From Lachnospiraceae bacterium UBA3401 (GTDB lineage Bacteria > Bacillota > Clostridia > Lachnospirales > Lachnospiraceae), in assembly GCA_002358575.1 (NCBI GenBank), contig DEPD01000190.1, positions 1 to 15,224 of the forward strand: a stretch of DNA of 15,224 nucleotides, given 5' to 3'. Under the pieces are notes generated by a model. That model searched no databases. It was not told where the DNA came from and saw only the letters and a program-made list of their open reading frames with translations. A program made the translations under genes and the position numbers. Shown in pieces: positions 1-8,047 of the stretch (position 1 is the first letter of the stretch; each line of letters begins with the position of its first letter).

Positions 1-327
1 ATCGTTGACTGACGACAACACGGCAATGATGCAAATAGCGAGTGCTTGGTATATGAGGAATTAAAAAACGGTGTACTAGGGCTGGAACCGTCATATGCTG
101 TTTGTGATGATAGCACACCTGTTTACTACGTATATACGGGAGATCTTTAAAAAAATGATTCCATTGACCATACCGATGATAGTAAAACTGATACATGGAA
201 TTATAACCTATACAGTTACAAATATGAAAGTGATTGTATATTACCACATACGCAGGAACCATTGTGCCTATCTGGCTCATGGAAAGACCACGCTTTCAGA
301 AAGTTCGCTCTAGTAATTGTGTCTTAA
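1..327 (+). pseudogene. Decayed protein-coding remnant, unknown family, cut by window edge
   Basis: I do not recognise a family. Read in frame 1 from the first base, the plus strand gives a protein-like, hydrophilic translation interrupted by TGA at 10-12 and TAA at 148-150, ending at TAA 325-327. The stretches between stops include ECLVYEELKNGVLGLEPSYA and TDTWNYNLYSYKYESDC, with the mixed acidic, Tyr and Ser/Thr composition of real protein. The opposite strand over the same bases is also largely open. However, its translation is rich in His, Tyr and Cys, as an antisense shadow would be. The last 32 bases overlap the 3' end of the convergent 113-codon gene, so a junction between unrelated DNA probably lies near 296-327. 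No ribosome binding site or start is visible because the 5' end is outside the window. It could be chance open sequence. Confidence 0.3.
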
Positions 328-637
328 ATTCCTCGTCTAACATTGTCGTCTCATTGCTATCTTTTATCTCTTGCAATGTAGTTGCCCCACAAACTTTTTT
401 TCGCGTATATCGCACAGCAGACGCATTTTTTCTCTCAAACTCCTTAATTTTCTTTTTTGCTGTTATACCTGTAAGTTCACCCAATACTTTTGGAATTTCA
501 AATACCAGAAAAAGGATTACAGCCCCACCACCACATAAGATCGCAATTAGTCGACAATTATAAAATATCTGGTGATACTGTTCTATCATTTTTTGAACCT
601 GTACAATATCTGTCAATAAAATACTGCTGTTTATCAC
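296..637 (-). CDS. Small single-pass membrane protein with ETT phospho-acceptor-like motif; third gene of kinase operon
   Basis: The protein has 113 residues and starts at GTG 635-637. This start overlaps the kinase stop in a GTGA arrangement, so translation is probably coupled; a GTGGGGA-like ribosome binding site sits just upstream. A short N-terminal segment precedes one membrane helix at about residues 29-48 (LIAILCGGGAVILFLVFEI). A basic cytoplasmic segment follows (ITAKKKIKEFERK), then a tail with SNETTMLDEE at residues 94-103. The ETT sequence in an acidic setting resembles the threonine motif of GarA/OdhI-type proteins, which Ser/Thr kinases phosphorylate and FHA domains bind. That is an analogy, not a demonstrated homology. 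From memory, Clostridia kinase loci carry longer proteins with a similar membrane/GDLTG/ETTVL layout. If so, this copy may be truncated at its C terminus, where it meets the decayed left-hand DNA. Function is otherwise unknown. Confidence 0.7.
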   Translation of the reverse strand: MINSSILLTDIVQVQKMIEQYHQIFYNCRLIAILCGGGAVILFLVFEIPKVLGELTGITAKKKIKEFERKNASAVRYTRKKVCGATTLQEIKDSNETTMLDEEFKTQLLERTF

Positions 638-2325
638 AATTCCCCACTTTCCAGCACTCTCTGTGCCTGTGCGATATTGACTTTTAATTCTTCTGCAAAC
701 TGTTTTATCCTATCTGTTTCCCGCAAAGAATTGATGTCTATCTCTGTCTCCAAATGGTTTTTAATATTGTTTAATTGCTTTTGTAATGTCGCTTTTGAAA
801 TCCCTGCCCGCTCAAACTTTATCGCATTTACGTAAATCTGATACACCATCTCTCGGTATACCATTAACGCTGTCGTCGCATTATCAAGTGCTGTTATATT
901 TCCTTGAGCAACTTCACAAAGGTCCTGCCAATACTCCGCATATCCAATATTCACATCTCCAGATTTGTTCTCAACCCCTAGCCGTGCATAGTATTCTGCA
1001 ATCCTGCCAAGTTTCGATGCTCTCTGAACCTGACGCACATCCAACGTTGTGGCATTTGCCGCAATTGTCAACCATTTGGCTGATAAAGCTTTATTTCCAT
1101 GTTCTTCATAGGAATAAAAATAGGCAATTCCAAGCCGATATGCTAGTTCCTCATATCCTGAAACCTGTTCTCTTAACACTTCTTCATAGGTCTTTCCTGT
1201 GTTTGTACGCCGAATGAACAAAGAACGCAATTGCTGGTCTTCCTCTGCTGTCAGAACATCATCGCTTAGATAGAGCTTATCTATTAATTCCAGATATGCT
1301 CGCTTTTCGCCTGGCATTAACTGTAATGCTTTTTCATAATATCCAAATTGCTCATTAGTCGTCGCACTGCTTTTTGCTGCTTCTATGTAATCATCATATT
1401 TCTGTACGATAATCGAAGTTTTGGTCTGATATGCCCACACTGTTATCAAAGAAAAAATAATAGTGAAAATACACAGTCCCAAAAAGAATATCAACCGAAA
1501 TTTCTGTTTTAGAGAATATTTGTTGTCCAATTCCTGAAAGTGCTCTAAATCATACTGCATTTCCGCACAAGATTGATAGCGTTCCTCTGGGTTTTTTTGC
1601 GTACATTTCCATATAATTTTTTCCAGACCCTGTGATAATGCTGGATTCCAATGGCGGATTGGAAATATTTCATAAGGGGGTTTTGCTGGATTATGCCCTG
1701 TCACAAGATGATACAATGTTGTTCCAAGACCGTAGAGGTCAGTTCTTGCATCCGTCTGCCCTTGTCCTCCAAACTGCTCCGGCGCCGCATATCCCTGCGT
1801 TCCCAATGCTCTTGTATCCTGCAACGCATATGGTTTGTATTCCCGTGCAATGCCAAAATCAATCAGTGCAATACTTCCATCGGGTTTGAGCATAATATTA
1901 TCGGGTTTCATATCTCTGTAGATAATTGGAATCGGTCTGCTATGAAGATATCCCAAAACCTCACAGAGCTGTTTTGCCCATTCTATTACATCCTCTTGGG
2001 GCAATGCTCCATACGCTTCGAGTGCTTCGCGAAATGGTATCCCTTCAATATAATCCATCACAATTAAAAAACTATCCTCCAAGTCAATCACATCAATAAT
2101 TGTTGGCAAATATGGGTGTCTTAATCTTTTGAGCATCTCCATCTCAACAATCAATCCTTGCCGCACAAATACAAAATCTTGCATACCGTCCTTTCTAACT
2201 TCCTTTATTGCCCACTGTTTGTTGGCGCGCTCATTCATTGCAAGGTATACAATACTCATTCCCCCCTGACCAATCGGATTCAGTATTTTATATTTTCCAT
2301 CAACAACGGAACCAATCTCAAGCAT
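634..2325 (-). CDS. Membrane-anchored Ser/Thr protein kinase (Hanks type)
   Basis: This is a protein of 563 residues. It has a cytoplasmic kinase domain at about 10-265: glycine loop GQGGMS at 19-24, ATP-anchoring lysine K41 in WAIKEV, catalytic YRDMKPDN at 136-143 with D138, DFG at 156-158, and AAPEQ at 180-184. All catalytic residues are present, and the Arg before the catalytic Asp makes it an RD-type kinase that may need activation-loop phosphorylation. One membrane helix lies at about 277-299. Residues 300-563 are helical and TPR-like (YEKALQLMPGEKRAYLELI) and should face outside. There are no PASTA repeats, so the sensed ligand is not expected to be peptidoglycan fragments as in PrkC/PknB. 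The reading frame is open 18 codons further upstream, but AGGAGG at 2331-2336 lies 5 bases before ATG 2325, which also overlaps the preceding gene's stop by 8 bases. That fixes the start. Confidence 0.93.
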   Translation of the reverse strand: MLEIGSVVDGKYKILNPIGQGGMSIVYLAMNERANKQWAIKEVRKDGMQDFVFVRQGLIVEMEMLKRLRHPYLPTIIDVIDLEDSFLIVMDYIEGIPFREALEAYGALPQEDVIEWAKQLCEVLGYLHSRPIPIIYRDMKPDNIMLKPDGSIALIDFGIAREYKPYALQDTRALGTQGYAAPEQFGGQGQTDARTDLYGLGTTLYHLVTGHNPAKPPYEIFPIRHWNPALSQGLEKIIWKCTQKNPEERYQSCAEMQYDLEHFQELDNKYSLKQKFRLIFFLGLCIFTIIFSLITVWAYQTKTSIIVQKYDDYIEAAKSSATTNEQFGYYEKALQLMPGEKRAYLELIDKLYLSDDVLTAEEDQQLRSLFIRRTNTGKTYEEVLREQVSGYEELAYRLGIAYFYSYEEHGNKALSAKWLTIAANATTLDVRQVQRASKLGRIAEYYARLGVENKSGDVNIGYAEYWQDLCEVAQGNITALDNATTALMVYREMVYQIYVNAIKFERAGISKATLQKQLNNIKNHLETEIDINSLRETDRIKQFAEELKVNIAQAQRVLESGEL

Positions 2326-5300
2326 TGTTTCCTCCTGATTTTTGGGCTTCTTTTTGTTGCCTTTTCCTAACCTGAACAATCCCTGCGGTCGTCAATACTG
2401 CAATGAACATAACAGTACTGACCCCATACAACAGACGATTTTCTTTCTCGCAAGTTAACACTGTAAGGCTATCCGTATATTCTACCGCCTCTGTCATTTT
2501 ATTGATTTCTATACTTTTATCCGTCATTGCCTTTTTATTTTGCAATTTTTTCTTAGCTGTTCCCTGAAAAACTTCTTTTTTGGAAGAAATTAACACTCCA
2601 TAAAACTTCTGTATCTGTTCATTTTTTGCTCTGTCCTTCGCCACGATGACAATCTCCCGCTCTGCCTCCTTCTCCTGCAAAAGAAATGTAACAATACCAT
2701 TGTTTTCTGACAGTTCTTTCTCTGACAAGCGCAGTATTGTTTCCCCATTATCCGTAACTTGTAACTCTGTAAGATACAGATTATCTTTTACATCCAATGT
2801 GACCTTTTTCTTTTGCTCTCTATACATCTCGCCTGATTTCATACCGTCAACTACAATACTGGGCGCTGTCGTATCCAACACAAATTCGATTTCTTTTCCT
2901 TTCACACGATTGTCCGACATATTTTTTGCCTTGTCAACAGAATAAAATCCTACAGAATAGATGCCATCGGAAGAAAAATTATCCGCCTTTATCTTATATG
3001 TATAAGCATTCCAGTCTGCATCTGCACCTTCCTGGGTAACAATATAATTTTCCCCTCGAACAAGAGTACTAGTCTGCCCTTCTCTGCTGATAGTAACTTC
3101 TCCGTATTCCAACACATCAATATTAACCTCCTTAACCGTTATCACAGGCGCTTTTGATGTATAGTAATCCTCGATTAACTGTTGTGTATCTGCACTAATT
3201 TGATAGGTTGATCCAAAACGATTGACAGAAAAATTTAACGTTTCCTCTTTCTCATTTCCCGCCAAATCTACTGCTTTCACTTTCAATCTATAAACATCAT
3301 CCATCTCCTTCACATGTGCAAAGTCAGGATAAACCAGTCGTATTCCGTCTGTAATCACACTTTTTTGTGCATTTGCTGTCTGGTCCCTATGATTTGTTCC
3401 TGTAAGAGTCACTGTCGTTGCTGCCTCGTCCAAAAAAGAATCTGTATAATTTACTATAGGCATCACAACGCCATTGTTAGCAGAATTAGCGCACACACCA
3501 TCAAACGTAATTTGCGGTGCTGTTTTATCTATCACAAAAAGCGCACTCACATACTCTTTTGCTGGATTTCCTGCAAGATCTTTACAGGCTACTTGAAATC
3601 CATAGACACCTTCCTTGGTAAAATTTATCGTGGCAGTATGCCGTTCGCCGTCTGTCTTCCATCGGCTGATTGCCGGAAGATTATCCACTTCTAACATGCC
3701 CAATGCTTCTATCTGGACAAATTGATCAGAAAAAGCATTTTCTATAATTGTAATAGTCGCTGTCCTTGAAGCATTATAATAGTTTCCATTTTTGACTCTA
3801 TTATTGTCAAAAGTCACAGATATTTCTGGCGCTGTGGTATCAATCACAAAACTGCCACCATCTATTGTCTTTGACAGATTGCCTGCTTTATCCTCACAGG
3901 AAAATTGAAAATGATACACTCCATCTTTTTCAAAAAAGACCTCACAGATATAATCTGTGCCCTCCTGTCTCCACTTGCCAATTCGTGGTTTGATACTCCC
4001 TGTACCAAAGTTAAAGTTCGCCGTACAACCCTCATCAAAATTTGCATCTGTCACAATTACTTTCGCTGTTCGCGACGTATTGTATTGCCTATCATTTTTT
4101 GTATCCTTATCATATGTAATTTTCACGGATGGCGCTGTGGTATCAATAATGCAAAGTTTTTTACTGTCAAACTCCATTGTTTTTTCATTGCCTGCTCTGT
4201 CTTTGCATATTATACGAAATCCATAAATGCCATCCTGTGCAAAATTGATTGTTGCGCTATGTATATCTCCGTTTGATACCCACTCTTTTACTGTTGGAAA
4301 TTGATTTTCCTTCAAAACTATGTTTGCTATTTTCACTCGCACTGGCTCAATTAGAACATTTTCCTTGACAAAATTTTGTTCTATTATTTTAATCACTGCT
4401 GTTTTTGTCCTGTGATAATTTATTCCATTTCTCGTGTCTATCTGCTCAAAATCTATCTGAATAACAGGTGCAGTATTGTCAATAATAAACCTTCCACCCT
4501 CAACAAGCTCTGACAAATTCCCAACCTGATCTGCACAAGAAAATTGAAAACTGTACGCTCCATCTTGTTCAAACTTAACCGTACAGGTGTACTCATATTC
4601 ATTTGTGTATTCTATGCTCTTTTTTGTCCATGCACTGATTTTCACAGGAACATTCTTAGGCATTATATAAAAGTTTGTAGTACAATTTTCATTAAAAGAG
4701 ACATCTCTCACTGTGATTTTTGCTGTTCTTGAGCCCTTATAACAATCGTCCGTTCGCTTTGTCCCCTCATAGCAAATATCTACAACTGGTTTGTTTCTAT
4801 CAACAAGAAAAATATCGCTCTGATAGGTTTCTGCCCCATTACCTGCCTTATCCTTGCACATGACCGTGAGGCTGTACATTCCATCTTCTTGTATATGATA
4901 CGCCGCTTTGAATATATGTTCTTCTGTTTCTAACCAAGAAACTTTTAAAGTCGTTTTCTTTGCACTTTTTTGATTATGCAGTATCACCGCAACAGCTTCT
5001 CTGGAAAAATTTTCTTCTGTTATTTCAATATGTAACACTCCTGAAGTATTCAAATTAATTCCTGTCTTACTCTTTTTATCCATATAGGAAGCATGAATCA
5101 GCGGAAGAGTATGGTCTATTACTAAAGTGTCACTGACTACCATATTGGATATATTGCCCGCTTTATCTCTATAGGCACATCGAAAATGATATGCCCCGTC
5201 TTCTGCAAAGTGAACTGTACAGGAATATTGATCTGTCTTTTCTGTCTTTTTCCACCTGCTAATAATTGGTTTCTTACTTTCTGGTATCACAAATAATTCA

Positions 5301-7840
5301 TGGTTTTGCATAACATCAAAATTCTTGTCAGTTACTGTGATTATGGCCATTTGATTGTAATGAATCGCTTGTTCCCGTTCCCCTTTTTCATAAGAGATAG
5401 TTACCTCAGGCGCAATGGTATCAATCACCAACTTATCCACTTTATATATCGACTTATTTCCCGCTTTATCTGTACACACTATTTGAAAACAATACACTCC
5501 ATCATTTGAAAAAGTAAGTGTTGTGTTATGCTTTGTTCCCTCTGTTCTCCAATCACCCATCTTTGGGATTTCCCCCTCTTTTTGGGAACCAATTGGTAAT
5601 AATGTAAAATTTTTTTTAGAAAAATTCACTTCTTCAATAGACAGACTAAGTTGTCGTTTGTTTTGATATTTTTTCTCCGCACCTCCCTCCAACTCTATTA
5701 TCGTAATAATTGGGCTAACGGGATCATATATCATTTCAAATGTGTATTCACTACGATTGCCAATAGCATCACAGGCTTGCAGTGTATAGACATTGCTATC
5801 GTATTCTTTTCCAGAAAATATCGCAGCAATCTCACACACGCCATTCAGCAATTTTAGATTTTCCTTGTGGCGTGTTCCATTCCTTTCCTCTGTTAACAAC
5901 GTCAGTGCAATCTCGCCTGACGAACAACCATCACTTGTCTCATCTGTGACCGCAACAATCAACTTGCAATCTGTATTTGTATAATATCGTTCTGTTGTTC
6001 CAAAGCGCTCACAAGAAATTAGATTTTCACTCGCTTCGTGATCTCCATAGACAGAGAGTTCTATCTGTGGGGCTGTAAAATCAAACAATAAATAAAAACT
6101 TTCCGTAAAAATATTTCCTGCCTTATCTATCAAATGCAATGTATAAGCAACTTTTTCCGTATTCTTGTCAATTTCTTCCTCTGAAAATGTATATCCATAT
6201 CTCATATCACTCGCTATCAATGAATATTTCTTTCCTTCTCTCTCAATGTATGCTTTCCAAATTCCAGATTCATCTGCACAAATTGGAATCTGAAATGTTT
6301 TGTTTTGTATTGTCTCTATCTCATTTTCTTCTAACTGCCACTTTGGCGCTGTTTGGTCAAAAAGCACTTCATACACTGTCTCTGTATAATTTCCTGCAAG
6401 GTCTGTAACGCGATATATAATCATTTCCTTGAATTTGCTGACTTCAAAATCAAATTGATAGGATACCGTTTCTCCTTCCCCATCTGTTATAATAATAGGT
6501 CTCATAAAAACTCCGTCAATCTCTGCTTCCACTGTTGCAATTCCAGAAATTTTATCCTGTGCTTTCAGCTCCACAGATAGCTGATCTCTATTTGTGTAAA
6601 TCCTACAGATATCCTTTTCCATTGTTTCTTTATAAAGTTCGCGTCTCTGCATATTCTCCAAAACAAAATGTGTTATCTGGTAATCTGGCAATTCCGTGTC
6701 TAAAAATATCATTAACTTGTCACTTACATTTCCAGCATTATCTATCACAAAGGCTTCCAACATTGTATTTGCCAACGATTCTGTAAAAGTACATCTTATT
6801 TTATTTGCATTGATACTGGCACGAAAACCAATTTCTTTTCCGTCACAATCTAATATTTTGACTTCTTTTATTCCTGATGCTTGTTGCTCTTTCTTGTCAA
6901 TTTCAAGAACAAGCAATTCACCGGTTTTAATAATCCTACTTTGATAAACCTTGTTATCATTTACTTCTTCTTTATTCACCTTTGTAATTACAGGCGAAGT
7001 GCAATCTTGAAGAATGGTCAGTTGTCTTCTGTCTTCCTCTCTTCCTTCCAACATTAGAGAAACCACTATTTGATTCCATCCTTCTGCCAATGCTATCTCC
7101 CCCACATAGGTATCCTTCTCATTATCATAGGGAGACAAAACATTGTCTCCAATCTGAATAGCAATCTCTTTTGTAGAATTAAATTCTTTTATTATGCTAA
7201 CTTCGAGTTCTAAACTATCCTGTTTTGTGTAATAGTAATTTTGACTGTCGTTCCAGTTGTAATCCCCACTAAGTATCACCTTATCAATCAATAATTCACC
7301 TTCTTCTGGTTCAGTTTCTGTTGAAGTTTCTTCTAGTTCACTTTCTGTAGCGCTTTCTGTTTCAACTTCTGTTGAAACTTCTTCTAGTTCACTTTCTGTA
7401 GCGCTTTCTGTTTCAATTTCTGTTGGAATTTCTTCTAGTTCACTTTCTGTAGCGCTTTCTGTTTCAACTTCTGTTGGAGCTTCTTCTAACTCACTTTCTG
7501 TTTCAATTTCCGTTGAAACTTTTTCTAGTTCACTTTCTGTCAGCCTCTCTTCTGCCTTAGTTTCTGCAGCATTTTCTACCTTGGTTCCCATTATGCTTCC
7601 CGTTATAGTCTGAGTTTCTTTGGATTCTGAAATATACTCTTCCTCCTTCTCTTTGACAGGCTGGTTTGTCTCTATTTCTACAATACGCTTTTCTTCTTGA
7701 TTTGGTCTACTTTTAAAACTTTTTGTAGTTTGATAATCGACATTATTATCAACACTTTTTGCCAAATTTACTGGCGCAGCTCCATAAAACACAAACGTAA
7801 ATAATACGATAAAAGCGAAAATCCTAATTAATTTTTTCAT
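2318..7840 (-). CDS. Giant secreted, membrane-anchored protein with about 14 Ig-like modules
   Basis: The protein is about 1840 residues. A signal peptide (MKKLIRIFAFIVLFTFVFYG) covers residues 1 to about 25. A low-complexity Glu/Thr/Ser region with a 17-residue tandem repeat lies at about 101-181. About 14 Ig-like beta-sandwich modules follow from about 277 to 1750. Module boundaries read IDTTAP or variants (LDTELP, FDQTAP, IDNTAP), and each module ends in a DKAGN-like turn. A C-terminal membrane helix lies at about 1803-1824, followed by the basic tail RKRQQKEAQKSGGNNA. There is no LPXTG sorting motif, so anchoring is by the helix with the modules outside. The architecture fits a stalk-like adhesin or surface sensor; the ligand is unknown. 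The start is ATG 7840, with AGGAGG at 7847-7852 six bases upstream; an upstream ATG at 7879 lacks this context and would bury the signal peptide. It is the first gene of a coupled operon with a membrane kinase, which suggests that the two work together. Confidence 0.9.
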   Translation of the reverse strand: MKKLIRIFAFIVLFTFVFYGAAPVNLAKSVDNNVDYQTTKSFKSRPNQEEKRIVEIETNQPVKEKEEEYISESKETQTITGSIMGTKVENAAETKAEERLTESELEKVSTEIETESELEEAPTEVETESATESELEEIPTEIETESATESELEEVSTEVETESATESELEETSTETEPEEGELLIDKVILSGDYNWNDSQNYYYTKQDSLELEVSIIKEFNSTKEIAIQIGDNVLSPYDNEKDTYVGEIALAEGWNQIVVSLMLEGREEDRRQLTILQDCTSPVITKVNKEEVNDNKVYQSRIIKTGELLVLEIDKKEQQASGIKEVKILDCDGKEIGFRASINANKIRCTFTESLANTMLEAFVIDNAGNVSDKLMIFLDTELPDYQITHFVLENMQRRELYKETMEKDICRIYTNRDQLSVELKAQDKISGIATVEAEIDGVFMRPIIITDGEGETVSYQFDFEVSKFKEMIIYRVTDLAGNYTETVYEVLFDQTAPKWQLEENEIETIQNKTFQIPICADESGIWKAYIEREGKKYSLIASDMRYGYTFSEEEIDKNTEKVAYTLHLIDKAGNIFTESFYLLFDFTAPQIELSVYGDHEASENLISCERFGTTERYYTNTDCKLIVAVTDETSDGCSSGEIALTLLTEERNGTRHKENLKLLNGVCEIAAIFSGKEYDSNVYTLQACDAIGNRSEYTFEMIYDPVSPIITIIELEGGAEKKYQNKRQLSLSIEEVNFSKKNFTLLPIGSQKEGEIPKMGDWRTEGTKHNTTLTFSNDGVYCFQIVCTDKAGNKSIYKVDKLVIDTIAPEVTISYEKGEREQAIHYNQMAIITVTDKNFDVMQNHELFVIPESKKPIISRWKKTEKTDQYSCTVHFAEDGAYHFRCAYRDKAGNISNMVVSDTLVIDHTLPLIHASYMDKKSKTGINLNTSGVLHIEITEENFSREAVAVILHNQKSAKKTTLKVSWLETEEHIFKAAYHIQEDGMYSLTVMCKDKAGNGAETYQSDIFLVDRNKPVVDICYEGTKRTDDCYKGSRTAKITVRDVSFNENCTTNFYIMPKNVPVKISAWTKKSIEYTNEYEYTCTVKFEQDGAYSFQFSCADQVGNLSELVEGGRFIIDNTAPVIQIDFEQIDTRNGINYHRTKTAVIKIIEQNFVKENVLIEPVRVKIANIVLKENQFPTVKEWVSNGDIHSATINFAQDGIYGFRIICKDRAGNEKTMEFDSKKLCIIDTTAPSVKITYDKDTKNDRQYNTSRTAKVIVTDANFDEGCTANFNFGTGSIKPRIGKWRQEGTDYICEVFFEKDGVYHFQFSCEDKAGNLSKTIDGGSFVIDTTAPEISVTFDNNRVKNGNYYNASRTATITIIENAFSDQFVQIEALGMLEVDNLPAISRWKTDGERHTATINFTKEGVYGFQVACKDLAGNPAKEYVSALFVIDKTAPQITFDGVCANSANNGVVMPIVNYTDSFLDEAATTVTLTGTNHRDQTANAQKSVITDGIRLVYPDFAHVKEMDDVYRLKVKAVDLAGNEKEETLNFSVNRFGSTYQISADTQQLIEDYYTSKAPVITVKEVNIDVLEYGEVTISREGQTSTLVRGENYIVTQEGADADWNAYTYKIKADNFSSDGIYSVGFYSVDKAKNMSDNRVKGKEIEFVLDTTAPSIVVDGMKSGEMYREQKKKVTLDVKDNLYLTELQVTDNGETILRLSEKELSENNGIVTFLLQEKEAEREIVIVAKDRAKNEQIQKFYGVLISSKKEVFQGTAKKKLQNKKAMTDKSIEINKMTEAVEYTDSLTVLTCEKENRLLYGVSTVMFIAVLTTAGIVQVRKRQQKEAQKSGGNNA
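2331..2336 (-). promoter_or_regulatory. Ribosome binding site deciding the kinase start
   Basis: A perfect AGGAGG lies 5 bases before ATG 2325, inside the last codons of the Ig-like gene (its SGG codons). It supports translational coupling and rules out the longer reading frame that begins at 2379. Confidence 0.85.
2585..7012 (-). repeat. Array of about 14 Ig-like module repeats within the surface protein gene
   Basis: Fourteen segments end in variants of DKAGN (TDKAGNKS, KDRAGNEK, EDKAGNLS and so on), most preceded by a D-x-T-A-P boundary. The central modules are the most alike. One type has HxATINFxxDGxYGFxxxCKD, and the other has YxCxVxFxxDGxYxFxxxC. They alternate through modules 9-12, which suggests duplication of a two-module unit. 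At DNA level an identical 17-base stretch occurs at two boundaries, 3828-3844 and 4131-4147, consistent with recent duplication or conversion. The outer modules are more diverged. Boundaries were judged by eye. Confidence 0.8.
7298..7540 (-). repeat. 51-bp (17-residue) tandem repeat encoding an acidic Glu/Thr/Ser stalk
   Basis: The unit TESELEEVSTEVETESA recurs with small changes (AP, IP, VS; EV or EI). Near-identical DNA copies lie at about 7329-7379, 7380-7430 and 7431-7481. Shorter or diverged copies flank them on both sides. The encoded region is strongly acidic and Thr/Ser rich and lies between the signal peptide and the first structured modules. It is probably an extended spacer. Copy number could vary by replication slippage without shifting the frame. 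Confidence 0.88.
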
Positions 7841-7846
7841 TGCATT

Positions 7847-7852
7847 CCTCCT
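7847..7852 (-). promoter_or_regulatory. Ribosome binding site deciding the Ig-like protein start
   Basis: AGGAGG sits 6 bases before ATG 7840, and this start places the signal peptide at the extreme N terminus. It is preferred to the upstream ATG at 7877-7879, which adds 13 residues before the hydrophobic segment. Confidence 0.85.
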
Positions 7853-7973
7853 ATAATTGTTAAATAAACTTTCTGTCATATTGCTTTATCATACTTTTTT
7901 ACAAATCTGTTATATATAGAGCTTTAGTACTAATTTATTGCCATATTTCATTTGAACACTCATGCGCATAACG

Positions 7974-8005
7974 CAAAAAAATCACCGGAATCCCGATGAT
8001 TTTTT
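7974..8005. terminator. Rho-independent terminator after rqcH
   Basis: The hairpin has arms ATCACCGG (7981-7988) and CCGATGAT (7993-8000) with one internal C/A mismatch and a four-base loop. A-runs and T-runs on either side extend the stem. On the minus strand a run of seven T residues follows the stem, as expected for the end of the glgA-rqcH transcript. The T-run on the other side makes it potentially bidirectional. It lies 43 bases beyond the rqcH stop and separates that unit from the Ig-like/kinase operon. Confidence 0.8.
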
Positions 8006-8047
8006 AAGAACTATATATTCTGTTGCTTTTTCATACGCTTTTCGTTT

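Noticed and set aside
95..313. 72-codon plus-strand frame at the left edge
   Set aside because: Its translation is rich in Ile, Thr and Met like an out-of-frame reading, and frame 1 over the same bases looks more protein-like.
786..1217. 143-codon plus-strand open frame inside the kinase gene
   Set aside because: It is fully antisense to a strong kinase gene, has a His/Leu/Ser-rich shadow-like composition and no ribosome binding site.
2318..2440. LPXTG cell-wall sorting signal at the C terminus of the Ig-like protein
   Set aside because: No LPXTG-like motif precedes the membrane helix. The protein appears anchored by the helix itself.
7298..7540. Tandem repeat considered as a CRISPR array
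   Set aside because: The units are contiguous with no spacers and are in frame within a coding sequence.
7860..7974. Promoter for the Ig-like/kinase operon
   Set aside because: The region is AT-rich with several partial -10 boxes (TATATA, TATGAT), but none has a good -35 at 16-19 bases, so no single site can be supported. A promoter must lie here or further upstream.
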